From the NCBI RefSeq assembly GCF_006716445.1, contig NZ_VFPA01000003.1:186001-250000 (forward strand): a DNA stretch of 64,000 nt. Direction: 5' to 3'. The notes under the pieces are model-generated. The model was not told where the DNA came from, did no database searches, and was given only the letters and a program-made list of their open reading frames with translations. Below, piece by piece: positions 15,794 through 23,796 of the stretch. The position numbers and the translations under genes were made by a program. The first letter of the stretch is position 1. Each line of letters begins with the position of its first letter. This DNA is from Pseudonocardia kunmingensis. GTDB lineage: Bacteria; Actinomycetota; Actinomycetes; Mycobacteriales; Pseudonocardiaceae.

Positions 15794-17011
15794 TCAGCCA
15801 CCGGGCGGTGTTCCGGGCGTGGAGTCCTTGACGAACGCGATCCCGTCCACGCCGGCCAGGCGCGCCGGGTCCAGCGGGGCGTAGCCGAACCAGGGTGACA
15901 CGCGGGGTGCGGGCGCCGCCCCGCCGAGGACGGCGGCCAGCCGGCGGGCGTCGACGAGGTACCGGTCCTCGGGGAGCGCGTAGAGGAGCCCCTCGACGGT
16001 GTCCGGGGGCGGCGTCTCCACCCCGTGGTGGCGGATCGTGCCGAGGGCCGTGGCCAGGAACGCGTACCCCTCGCCCAGCCGGGCGCTGACGATCGCCCCG
16101 GCGCTCCACCACTCCACCGGGCCCTGCCACATCTGCATCGTGCTCTTGTCCCGCTGCAGGTGGGCGTTGTGGGCGTGCACCAGCGTCGGGCCCCGTTGGG
16201 CGAGGGCGAGCAGGTTGGCGGCCATCATCGAGGACCGCCCACCCAGCAACCGCACCATGCGGCTCGGTGACGTGTCCGCCATCCAGAGGTGGTAGCGCAG
16301 CAGCCCGGTCGCGGTGCGGCCGTACGTGCGCGCGCGGTCCCATTCCTCCCGGGAGGAGGCCGCGATCAGGTGCGGCGTCTGCGCGTCGAGCACGGCCACC
16401 AGCTCGTCGGCGAGGAGCCGCAGCTGTGCGACCTCGGGCGTCGACCCCACCGACCGGGACGGGTCCATCATCGCGGCGGGCTCGGTCCACCGGTCGTCGG
16501 CGCCGAGCAGGTCGTCGAGCGTCTCGGCGGTGCAGGGAAGCAGGTCGGCGTCACCCCGGGCGGCGAGGTAGGCGTGGAGCGCGGTGAGGGCCTGCCGGGG
16601 GCTCGCGGCGCCGGTGATCTCCAGCGGGCCGTCGAACCCGGCGAAGCGCACCTGCTCCGAGACGTGCCGGCCGTCGTTGTACGCGCGCATCCAGCGCACC
16701 AGCTCGCGGTTGGCCGCGGACCCGCCGAACCCGTGGCTGAAGCCGCGCTCCACGACCTCGTCGAGCGTGCCCGCGCCCGAGGTGACGTAGTCGTCCACGA
16801 GCAGGCCGCTCATGCAGTCGCTCTCGATGGCGATCGTCCGGTAGCCCTCCTGTTCGACGAGCTGCCGGAAGAGGTCGTTGCGCAGGTCGAGCAGGACGTC
16901 CTCGCCGTGCGTGGGCTCACCGAGCGCGAGCAGCCGCGGCCGGGCCGGCACCAACCCCATGACGGAGGCGGCGTCGACGACGAGGGCGGCATCCGTGACA
17001 GCAGCAGTCAT
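15794..17011 (-). CDS. Erythromycin-esterase-like protein
   Basis: A 405-residue member of the erythromycin esterase superfamily. RLLALGEPTHGED carries the catalytic-base glutamate/histidine, TIAIESDCMSGLLVDDYV the second glutamate, and GPTLVHAHNAHLQRDK the histidine motif. Known Ere enzymes open the macrolide lactone, but most chromosomal relatives in actinobacteria act on unknown esters or succinoglycan-like compounds, so resistance should not be assumed. The start ATG at 17011 has no close neighbour gene on its strand. Confidence 0.88.
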   Translation of the reverse strand: MTAAVTDAALVVDAASVMGLVPARPRLLALGEPTHGEDVLLDLRNDLFRQLVEQEGYRTIAIESDCMSGLLVDDYVTSGAGTLDEVVERGFSHGFGGSAANRELVRWMRAYNDGRHVSEQVRFAGFDGPLEITGAASPRQALTALHAYLAARGDADLLPCTAETLDDLLGADDRWTEPAAMMDPSRSVGSTPEVAQLRLLADELVAVLDAQTPHLIAASSREEWDRARTYGRTATGLLRYHLWMADTSPSRMVRLLGGRSSMMAANLLALAQRGPTLVHAHNAHLQRDKSTMQMWQGPVEWWSAGAIVSARLGEGYAFLATALGTIRHHGVETPPPDTVEGLLYALPEDRYLVDARRLAAVLGGAAPAPRVSPWFGYAPLDPARLAGVDGIAFVKDSTPGTPPGG

Positions 17012-17234
17012 GCCTTCGACGGTATCGTTGAACCAACTAGGAAAGGTTTCGCGCGATCTCAGCAGGACGGCAAGGATGAACCCTCAAAACGGGGTTCATG
17101 CCGGAATCGTCGTCGGGGCTCAGGCACGGCGCTCGGGCAGGACTCCGATGCCGGTCGCCGGTGCCGCAGTAGGCCGGCTCGGTTCACCCCGCCCTGTCCG
17201 CGGCGCTGAGTGGCCTGACGCCGAGGATCGGACG

Positions 17235-17489
17235 TCAGTTCGCGTCCGGACGCTTCCTGGGCTGTCCCAGCTGCGCGAGCACGTCATCGAGATCGAAGCG
17301 GAACTGTCCCCCGGGCGTGGTGGCGGCCGGTGTGACCCGCCCTTCCCGCACCCACTCGCGGACGGTCTCGGGATGCACCTGGAGGTGCCGCGCCAGCTCA
17401 CGCGTGGTGATGAGCGGGCGGCGACCGGTGGGCACCGTTCGACGGTAGGTAGAGCTTCCTGTCTCTGGTAGTTGTTCCCGGTCACTCAC
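17235..17489 (-). CDS. Small excisionase/MerR-type helix-turn-helix protein
   Basis: An 84-residue protein with one winged helix-turn-helix: LITTRELARHLQVHPETVREWVREGRVTPAATTPGGQFRFDLDDVLAQLG, the arrangement shared by BldC-like, MerR and excisionase domains. There is no effector domain. The GTG at 17489 is chosen because it leaves a 36-base divergent region shared with the next gene that carries repeated half-sites. It probably regulates itself and that neighbour. Confidence 0.75.
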   Translation of the reverse strand: MSDREQLPETGSSTYRRTVPTGRRPLITTRELARHLQVHPETVREWVREGRVTPAATTPGGQFRFDLDDVLAQLGQPRKRPDAN

Positions 17490-17511
17490 CGCGCTATACC
17501 GTTTATCCCTG

Positions 17512-17533
17512 TCGAACACTGTCGAATGTTCGA
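17512..17533. promoter_or_regulatory. TCGAA half-site cluster between divergent genes
   Basis: TCGAACA at 17512-17518 and TGTTCGA at 17527-17533 form a perfect inverted pair, with a further tcgaa directly between them that makes an inner palindrome TCGAATGTTCGA. It resembles actinobacterial SOS boxes in half-site sequence but has the wrong spacing. It overlaps the ATG of the rightward gene, so a bound protein would block it directly. The small HTH protein is the obvious candidate. Confidence 0.5.
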
Positions 17534-17828
17534 TACGCTTCGGAGTGTGGCGTTCTGGATGACCGAGACCCCGGAGGGGTTCGCGATGGGCGATGCAACC
17601 GACGAGGCCGAGGCAAGACTCATGATCGAGTCGCAACAGCGGGGCTCCGTGACGTTCGACGAGGCAACCGGCCGGTACCGCTGGACGGTCGTCCTGGACG
17701 GTGGCAAGTCGTCGCACGGTTGGTCCGACACGGAGGCGGACGCCTGGTGGTTCGTGAAGGAGGCCGTGAACCGACCTCACCGCGGAGCCCGCTACGTCAT
17801 GAAGACCCGCCGTGGTGACGTCGGATAG
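17526..17828 (+). CDS. Hypothetical protein, about 100 residues
   Basis: I do not recognise a family. The reading is coding-like: MTETPEGFAMGDATDEAEARLMIESQQRGSV, then a strand-rich part TGRYRWTVVLDGGKSSHGWSDTEADAWWFVKEAV and a basic tail. It may start at ATG 17526, inside the half-site cluster, or at ATG 17559, which would give 89 residues. Its end overlaps the convergent phosphotriesterase-like gene by 32 bases. Being divergent from a small HTH protein, it may be its target. Confidence 0.5.
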   Translation: MFDTLRSVAFWMTETPEGFAMGDATDEAEARLMIESQQRGSVTFDEATGRYRWTVVLDGGKSSHGWSDTEADAWWFVKEAVNRPHRGARYVMKTRRGDVG

Positions 17829-18855
17829 CTGCGTCCGCCCGGTCGACTCCGGTCTCCGCACCCGCGACCGGCGTCGCCGGCGCGAGCAACCGGGCCGGGT
17901 TCGCCGTCATCATCTGCCGGATGTCGTCCTCGCTCGCCCCTCCCGCGGTCAGCATCGGCAGGATCCGGCGGGAGATGCTCTCGTAGTGCCAGTGGGGCGC
18001 GTGGACCGCGCGCCACGACGGCGGGGTCATCCGGCTGAAGCACGCCGCGTCGTGGGACAGCACCATGCGGTCGGAGTACCCGAGCCGCAGCAGCGCGAGG
18101 ACGGTGGCGACCCGGCGGTCGTCGGGGAGGACGTGCTCCATCCCGAACCGGTCCATGCCTGCCGTCGCGCCCTCGTCCATCAGCCGCCGCAGGTAGGCCA
18201 GGTCCTCGGTGTCCCCGGAGTGACCGATGACGATCCGTTCGGGCGGGACGCCCCGCGCCCGGAGGAACGCCAGCTGCTGCAGCCCGTTCCGCAGAGCCGG
18301 GCGGCTGTGCGTGGTCACGGTGACACCGGTCCGCAGATGGGCCTCGGCGGCCGCTGCCAGCACCCGGGCGACGTCCTCGGTGATGCCCTCCTCGTCGGTG
18401 ACCACCTTGATCATCCCGGCCCGGATGCCGGTGCCGGCGATCCCGTCCTCGATGTCGCGCACGAAGTACTCGACGAGCGGATCGGGACCGCCGACGAGCC
18501 GGCCCGGACCGTGGGTCCGGAAGAACGGCGGCAGCACGTTCGAGGTGTAGTAGCCGGTGGCGGCGACCAGGTGCACCGGGACCCGCTCGGCCACCCGGGC
18601 GATCCGGGCGACGTCACGTCCCAGGCCGAGCACCGTCAGATCCACGACCGTGCGGATCCCGAGCTCGTGCAGCCGGGTCAGCGCGGCCACCGCCCCCTCG
18701 ACCGCCTCGGCGGGATCCCACTCGGGGTGCGGGTGGTTGAGGTCCAGCTCGGGATCACCGACGAAGACGTGCTCGTGGATCAAGGTCGGTCCGAGCTCCG
18801 CCGGCCGGACCGCCCCGCGGAAGGTCGGGACGGCGCCGCCCGGCGCGGACGTCAT
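17797..18855 (-). CDS. Phosphotriesterase-family amidohydrolase (lactonase-like)
   Basis: A 352-residue (beta/alpha)8 metal hydrolase. The binuclear site is visible: LIHEHVFVG (HxH), GMIKVVTDEEG (bridging lysine), VTTHSRP (His), VIGHSGD (His) and VLSHDAACF (Asp). The family includes organophosphate hydrolases but is mostly lactonases. Its ATG overlaps the stop of the TRAP binding protein (ATGA), so it is the last gene of the five-gene TRAP operon and probably opens a lactone of the imported acid. The cognate substrate is not known. Confidence 0.93.
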   Translation of the reverse strand: MTSAPGGAVPTFRGAVRPAELGPTLIHEHVFVGDPELDLNHPHPEWDPAEAVEGAVAALTRLHELGIRTVVDLTVLGLGRDVARIARVAERVPVHLVAATGYYTSNVLPPFFRTHGPGRLVGGPDPLVEYFVRDIEDGIAGTGIRAGMIKVVTDEEGITEDVARVLAAAAEAHLRTGVTVTTHSRPALRNGLQQLAFLRARGVPPERIVIGHSGDTEDLAYLRRLMDEGATAGMDRFGMEHVLPDDRRVATVLALLRLGYSDRMVLSHDAACFSRMTPPSWRAVHAPHWHYESISRRILPMLTAGGASEDDIRQMMTANPARLLAPATPVAGAETGVDRADAAIRRHHGGSS

Positions 18856-19880
18856 GCGGCCGATCCGCGGATCGCCTCGTAGACGGAGAGCTGCTCCGGG
18901 CTGAGGTTGGCGCGCAGGTACGGCTCCACCCTGGCCCGGAACGCGGCCACGTCGACGTCCTCGACGATCTGGAACTGACCGCCGGCCCGCCACTTCTCGA
19001 GGATCTGCTGCTCGTCCTGCTCGACGCACCCGGGCACCTGCTCGACGGCCGAGTCGACCGCCCGGGACAGCGCCTCCTGCTGCTGCGGGTCCAGCTCGTT
19101 CCACCGCGGCCCGACGAGGACCAGGTTCGAGTTCTCCTGGTGCCGGGAGAGGGAGATGTAGTCCTGCACCTCGGCGAGGTTGAGCGCATCGATGTTGACG
19201 ATCGGGTTCTCCTGACCGTCGACGATCCCCTGCTGCAACGCCAGGTAAAGCTCCTCGTACGCGACCTCGGTGGGGTTGGCGCCCAGCGCGGCGGCGTTCA
19301 TCAGGAACTGGGGCGAGTTGGGGAAGCGCAGACGGAGGTTCGCCAGGTCCTCCGGCCTGCGGATCGGCTGGTTGGCGGTGAACTGCCGGGAGCCCGCCGA
19401 CCAGGCGCCGAGGGCGGTGACGCCGGTGGCCTCGGCGAACCCGTCGGTCAGCGGCTTCGACGCGTCGCTGCCGAAGAAGCGCGCGAGGTGCTCGCCGTCG
19501 TCGAAGGCGTACGCGGCGTCGACGACGCTCATGGGCTCGTGCACGGCGCCGAGCGCGGACGCGCCCTGGATGTCCAGGTCGATGTCGCCGGAGATCACCG
19601 ACTGGATGCGGTCGGCATCGCCGCCGAGCTGGCTGCTCGGGAAGACCTGGACCGTGAGACCCACGTTCGCCGCCGCGACCTCGTCCGCGATGACCTGGGC
19701 GCCACAGCGGTGTTGGGGCTGCTGCTCGTTGTAGCTGTGGGCCAGGGTCAGCTCCACGTTCCCGCCCCCACCCTGGTCCCCTGCGGAGTCGCCGCCCCCA
19801 CCACAGGCCGCACCCAGGAACAGCGGGACGGTGAGGATCGCGACGAGCGCGCGGCGTCGATGCTGCGTGAACATGATCAT
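18852..19880 (-). CDS. TRAP transporter substrate-binding protein (DctP type)
   Basis: A 342-residue lipoprotein: signal peptide ALVAILTVPLFLGAACGGGG with a lipobox cysteine. The mature part is a DctP fold (LTLAHSYNEQQPQHRCGAQVIADEVA, LRLRFPNSPQFLMNAAALGANPTEVAYEELYLALQQGIVDGQENPI), including the conserved arginine that holds the substrate carboxylate. It captures a carboxylic acid outside the membrane for the DctQ/DctM permease. The ATG at 19880 overlaps the stop of the AroE-like gene; a second ATG lies two codons in. Confidence 0.95.
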   Translation of the reverse strand: MIMFTQHRRRALVAILTVPLFLGAACGGGGDSAGDQGGGGNVELTLAHSYNEQQPQHRCGAQVIADEVAAANVGLTVQVFPSSQLGGDADRIQSVISGDIDLDIQGASALGAVHEPMSVVDAAYAFDDGEHLARFFGSDASKPLTDGFAEATGVTALGAWSAGSRQFTANQPIRRPEDLANLRLRFPNSPQFLMNAAALGANPTEVAYEELYLALQQGIVDGQENPIVNIDALNLAEVQDYISLSRHQENSNLVLVGPRWNELDPQQQEALSRAVDSAVEQVPGCVEQDEQQILEKWRAGGQFQIVEDVDVAAFRARVEPYLRANLSPEQLSVYEAIRGSAA

Positions 19881-20776
19881 TCCCTTCGTTGGGTGGCCGA
19901 GCCGACCTCGGCGGCGACGAGCTCGTCGAGGTCCCGGGACATGGCCGTTCGGTCGGCGGGACGGCCGGTGATCAGCTCGAAGGTGTCGGCGGCCTGGTTG
20001 ACCGCCATCCCGGCCCCGGTCAGGACCCGGCAGCCCCGCGCGGACGCCTCCCGCACGAGTTCGGTGAGCAGCGGCCGGTAGACGATGTCGGCGACCCAGA
20101 GGTCGTCGCGGAGGAGCTCCGGGTCGACCGGCGACCCGGGATGGGCGGCCATCCCCACGGGCGTGGCGTTCACCAGCCCGGACGCCGCCCTGGTGAGGCG
20201 GGGGAGATCGGTGGGCGAGCCGGCCACGAGCTCGAGGTCCCGCAGGTGGCGCAGGGACCGGACGAGCCGCTGCGCCCGGCCGGGGTCGGTGTCGACGACC
20301 CACAGCGTCTGCAGGCCGATCCCGGCGAGGGCATGGGCCACCGCGGTGCCGGCCCCGCCCGCCCCCACCAGCACGACCCGATCGAGGGCCGCGCCCGCGA
20401 GCCCGTCCACGATCGCGGCCGCGAAGCCGGTGACGTCGGTGTTGTGCCCGCGGGTGCCCGTGTCCGACACGAGGATCGTGTTGATCGCCCCGATCGCGGC
20501 CGCATCGGGTGCCAGCTCGTCGACGACGGAGGCCATGACGTGCTTCACGGGGTACGTCACGTTCAGCCCGTCGAAACCGAGCTCCACCGCGTGCGCGAGC
20601 AGGAGGCGCAGGTGCTCCCGGTCGAGCCGGGAGTCGGCCAGCTCCACCGTCCTGTAGGTGTAGCGCAGCCCCTGCCGCGCGCCTTCGCGCTCGTGCAGCT
20701 CCGGCGTGAGCGACGGGCCGATGCCCTGGCCGAGCAGCCCGGCCAGGTAGGAGCGGCGCACCGCGTCACCGCTCAC
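19877..20776 (-). CDS. Shikimate/quinate dehydrogenase-like protein
   Basis: A 299-residue AroE-fold oxidoreductase. YLAGLLGQGIGPSLTPELHEREG is the substrate lobe, FDGLNVTYPVKHV carries the catalytic lysine, GAINTILV and GHNTDVTGF the substrate-binding loop, and VVLVGAGGAGTAVAHAL the Rossmann loop; VNATPVGM is also conserved. The partner signature after the loop (VVDTDPGRAQRLV) suggests NAD rather than NADP, as in catabolic quinate/shikimate dehydrogenases. It sits between permease and binding-protein genes with GTGA/ATGA overlaps, so a catabolic role on imported quinate- or shikimate-like acid is more likely than aromatic amino acid synthesis. Confidence 0.9.
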   Translation of the reverse strand: MSGDAVRRSYLAGLLGQGIGPSLTPELHEREGARQGLRYTYRTVELADSRLDREHLRLLLAHAVELGFDGLNVTYPVKHVMASVVDELAPDAAAIGAINTILVSDTGTRGHNTDVTGFAAAIVDGLAGAALDRVVLVGAGGAGTAVAHALAGIGLQTLWVVDTDPGRAQRLVRSLRHLRDLELVAGSPTDLPRLTRAASGLVNATPVGMAAHPGSPVDPELLRDDLWVADIVYRPLLTELVREASARGCRVLTGAGMAVNQAADTFELITGRPADRTAMSRDLDELVAAEVGSATQRRE

Positions 20777-22047
20777 AGCCCCAGCGCCTTCGGCAGCCAG
20801 AGGACCGCGTCGGGGAACGCGATGATCAGGACGACGATCACCAGGAACGGGACGACGAACGGCAGCGACCCGCGGAACACCTCGCTGACCTTCGTACGGG
20901 CGACCGAGCTCAGCACGTAGAGGACGGTGCCGACCGGCGGGGTCAGGAGACCGATCATCAAGGTGACGATCATCAGGACGCCGAGCACGATCGGGTCGAC
21001 GCCGAACCCGGCGCTGATCGGCAGCAGGATCGGCACCACCAGCACGAGCACCGCGGTGGCGTCCACGACCGTGCCGAGGATCAGCATCAGCACGGCCGTG
21101 ATCACCAGGAACATCGTCGGGTCGGCGGTGAAGCCGAAGATGCTCTCGGTCAGCAGCTGCGGCACCCGCTCCCGCGCCAGGATGAAGCCCAGCAGCGCGG
21201 CGGACGCGACGATCAGCATGATCGCGGCCGTCGTCACGACCGTCTCGACGAACACCCCCGCCAGGTCCCGCAGCCGCAGCGTCCGGTACGCGAAGCCGAG
21301 CAGGAGCATGTAGGCGGCGCCGACGGCGGCCGCCTCGGTGGGTGTGAAGAACCCGCCGAGGATCCCGCCGAGGATCACCACCGGCGCACCGAGCGGGGCG
21401 ATCACGCGCCGGCCGGTGGCGAGCACCCGCTGCATCGAGAAGTCCACGGGCGCGATGCCGGGAAGGCGACGTACCTGGACGAACACCACGATGCACAGGC
21501 CGAGCGCCATGAGCAGCGCCGGGACGACCGACGCCGCGAACAGGGCACCGGTCGACACGGCCGCGAGCCCGGCGAAGATCACCGCCGGGATGCTCGGCGG
21601 CATGACGGGAGCGATCAGCGCCGCGGCACCGGTGACGCCGAGGCCGAACCGCAGCGGGTAGCCGTTGCGGAGCATCGCCGGGATCTGGACCTTCCCGAGC
21701 GCGGCCGCGTCGGCGACCGCGGAGCCGCTCATCCACGAGAAGCCGAGGCTCACCCCGACGCTGACGTACCCGAGCCCGCCCCGGACCCGCCCGAGCACGG
21801 CGAGGGCGAAGTCGAAGAGCATGTCGGCGATCCCACCGCGGTTGGCGAGGACACCCAGCAGCACGAACAACGGCACGGCCAGCAACGGGAAGCTCGCCGT
21901 GGCGTTGACGATCAGCCGCAGGCTCATGCCGACCGACTGCCCGATCGACAGCATGTAGACCAGCGACGGGCCGAGGAAGGCGAAGGCCACGGGGACGCGC
22001 AGGACGAGCAGCAGCACGATCCCGAGGCTCAGCAGCAGCAGGCTCAT
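20773..22047 (-). CDS. TRAP transporter large permease (DctM type)
   Basis: A 424-residue integral membrane protein with 11-13 hydrophobic segments. DctM landmarks are VPLFVLLGVLANRGGIADMLFDFA, GFSWMSGSAVADAAALGKV, MPPSIPAVIFAG, FTPTEAAAVGAAY and LIGLLTPPVGTVLYV. It forms the ion-driven import channel with DctQ. It overlaps the DctQ stop by ATGA and the AroE-like start by GTGA. Confidence 0.96.
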   Translation of the reverse strand: MSLLLLSLGIVLLLVLRVPVAFAFLGPSLVYMLSIGQSVGMSLRLIVNATASFPLLAVPLFVLLGVLANRGGIADMLFDFALAVLGRVRGGLGYVSVGVSLGFSWMSGSAVADAAALGKVQIPAMLRNGYPLRFGLGVTGAAALIAPVMPPSIPAVIFAGLAAVSTGALFAASVVPALLMALGLCIVVFVQVRRLPGIAPVDFSMQRVLATGRRVIAPLGAPVVILGGILGGFFTPTEAAAVGAAYMLLLGFAYRTLRLRDLAGVFVETVVTTAAIMLIVASAALLGFILARERVPQLLTESIFGFTADPTMFLVITAVLMLILGTVVDATAVLVLVVPILLPISAGFGVDPIVLGVLMIVTLMIGLLTPPVGTVLYVLSSVARTKVSEVFRGSLPFVVPFLVIVVLIIAFPDAVLWLPKALGL

Positions 22048-22583
22048 GCCCTCGCCTCGCCGTGCCCGGCCGCCGGGACCTCGGCAGACCGGGCGAACCC
22101 GATCGCGGCGGCCACACCGCGAACCGCCGTGCTGAGGAAACCGAGGAACGGGAACAGGTAGAGCCAGGTGAGCGGCATGCGCAAGGACGGCGACCGCAGG
22201 CGCCCCTGGGAGACCATCAGGTCCCACGCCTCCACGGCGAAGGCCGCGCCGACGGCGGCGACGGTCAGGGCCGCGACGACCCGCACGACCCGCAGCACCG
22301 TCGGGTTCCTGATGCCGTCGACCAGTTGGAGGGCGATGTGCGAGTCGGTGGTCACCAGGACGCCGGCCACGCTGACGGTGAGCCACACGAGGCAGAAACG
22401 CGCGAGCTCCCCGGTCCACGGCCACCCGGCCAGCGGCAGGTAGCGCTGGGCGGCCTGCACCAGCACCAGCAGGAAGACGAGCACGAGGGCCACGGCGCCG
22501 ATCGCCAGCTCCACCCGCGTCGCGAGCGCCGCCCACCGCGCCCATCTGCTGGGCGCGGGGGCACTCCCGTCGTCTCGGCCCAT
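22044..22583 (-). CDS. TRAP transporter small permease (DctQ type)
   Basis: A 179-residue membrane protein with four hydrophobic segments and the DctQ signature in PWTGELARFCLVWLTVSVAGVLVTTDSHIAL (a charged E-x-x-R pair in the membrane). It is the first gene of the TRAP operon; the ATG at 22583 leaves 124 bases to the divergent LacI gene, in which the putative operator lies. Confidence 0.93.
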   Translation of the reverse strand: MGRDDGSAPAPSRWARWAALATRVELAIGAVALVLVFLLVLVQAAQRYLPLAGWPWTGELARFCLVWLTVSVAGVLVTTDSHIALQLVDGIRNPTVLRVVRVVAALTVAAVGAAFAVEAWDLMVSQGRLRSPSLRMPLTWLYLFPFLGFLSTAVRGVAAAIGFARSAEVPAAGHGEARA

Positions 22584-22654
22584 CGGATCCGCCCTTCCGG
22601 CGCCACTGCCAGCGATCTCGTTCCGGTCGGACCGTAAGCGGCAGGTCGAGGGCC

Positions 22655-22668
22655 GGCAAGCGGTTGCC
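22655..22668. promoter_or_regulatory. Putative LacI-type operator
   Basis: GGCAAGCGGTTGCC is an inverted repeat GGCAA-N4-TTGCC with the central CG step that LacI-family proteins favour. A further ttgccaa follows at 22673. It lies between the divergent TRAP operon and the LacI gene, 72 bases before dctQ and 40 before the regulator. Binding is inferred. Confidence 0.6.
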
Positions 22669-22707
22669 AAGGTTGCCAAACAGGCGTCATCGGACTGTGA
22701 TGAGCAC

Positions 22708-23736
22708 GTGGGAAACCCGACCATCTACGACGTCGCGCGCGTTGCGGGCGTCGCGACCTCCACGGTGTCGCGCGTGTTCGGCAAGCCCGGCCGCATCACC
22801 GACGCGACGAGGGACCGGGTGCTGAGGGCCGCCCGAGAGCTCGGCTACGAGCCGAACCCGCATGCACGGGCGTTGACCTCGAACCGGACGCAGACGATCG
22901 CGATGGTGGTCTCCGACATCACCAACCCGCACTTCTTCGAGCTGATCCGCGGCGCGGAGATGCGCGCCAAAGCCGCCGCCTACACGCTCGTGCTCGTCAA
23001 CGCCGAGGAGTCCACGCGGATGGAGCTCGAGCAGGTCCGCCGCCTGACGAGATCCGTCGACGGGTTCCTGCTCGCCGCGAGCCGGCAACCCGACGACGAG
23101 CTCGCCGAGCTCGCGGCCGCGCATCCCGTCGTCCTGATCAACCGCCGGGTGCCCGGCATCGCGAGCGCGGTCCTCGAACCGTGGGAGGGCTGCCGCCAGA
23201 TCGTGGCCCACCTGGCGTCGCTCGGCCACACCTCGCTCACCTACCTCGCCGGCCCGCCCAACTCCTGGATGGCCGCGAGCCGGTGGACCGCCCTCCGCGA
23301 CGCCGCGGCGGAGGCCGGCATGAGCGCGGTGCGGACCGGGCCCTACACCCCCACGGTGAAGAGCGGCGGAGCCGCCGCGGACGCCGCGATCGGGACCGGC
23401 GCCACCGCGTTCGTGGCCCACAACGACCTGCTCGCCATCGGCGTGCTGCGCCGGCTTGCGGACCGCTCGGTCCGGGTGCCCGGGGACGTCAGCGTCGTCG
23501 GCTTCGACGACATCTTCGCCGCCGATCTGTGCACGCCGTCACTCACGACGCTCGGCGGCGCCCACTCCGACGTCGGTCGGGCCGCGGTGGAGATCCTGCT
23601 GGAGTCGCTCGGCCACCCGCGCGACCACGGGGCGACGCCGGAGATCGTCCTGCCCTCGCAGCTCGTCCTGCGAGCATCGACCGGTCCCCGCACCGGTCCG
23701 GACGACCGGCCGCCTGCGGGCCCGCGGCAGAACTGA
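22708..23736 (+). CDS. LacI-family transcriptional regulator
   Basis: A 342-residue regulator. The helix-turn-helix and hinge are TIYDVARVAGVATSTVSRVF and RELGYEPNPHARAL; the rest is the periplasmic-binding-protein-like sensor (TIAMVVSDITNPHFFELIRGAE, AFVAHNDLLAIGVLRRL, VPGDVSVVGFDDI). GTG 22708 is the start. It is divergent from the TRAP operon, with a LacI-type palindrome between, so it most likely represses that operon until the imported acid or a product binds. Confidence 0.95.
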   Translation: MGNPTIYDVARVAGVATSTVSRVFGKPGRITDATRDRVLRAARELGYEPNPHARALTSNRTQTIAMVVSDITNPHFFELIRGAEMRAKAAAYTLVLVNAEESTRMELEQVRRLTRSVDGFLLAASRQPDDELAELAAAHPVVLINRRVPGIASAVLEPWEGCRQIVAHLASLGHTSLTYLAGPPNSWMAASRWTALRDAAAEAGMSAVRTGPYTPTVKSGGAAADAAIGTGATAFVAHNDLLAIGVLRRLADRSVRVPGDVSVVGFDDIFAADLCTPSLTTLGGAHSDVGRAAVEILLESLGHPRDHGATPEIVLPSQLVLRASTGPRTGPDDRPPAGPRQN

Positions 23737-23796
23737 GGTGCGGAGTCCCCTTCGGGAAGTACTGGCGGAGCTGCCCGTTGGTGTTCTCGGCGCGCC

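Noticed and set aside
15794-17011. Macrolide resistance gene
   Set aside because: The superfamily is mostly of unknown substrate; there is no supporting context.
17512-17533. LexA/SOS box
   Set aside because: Half-sites resemble it, but the spacing is 10 or 2 instead of 4 bases, and the neighbouring genes are not SOS-like.
22062-22637. Plus-strand frame over the TRAP permease
   Set aside because: Antisense shadow of dctQ, Gln/Arg/Asp-rich and unlike any protein.
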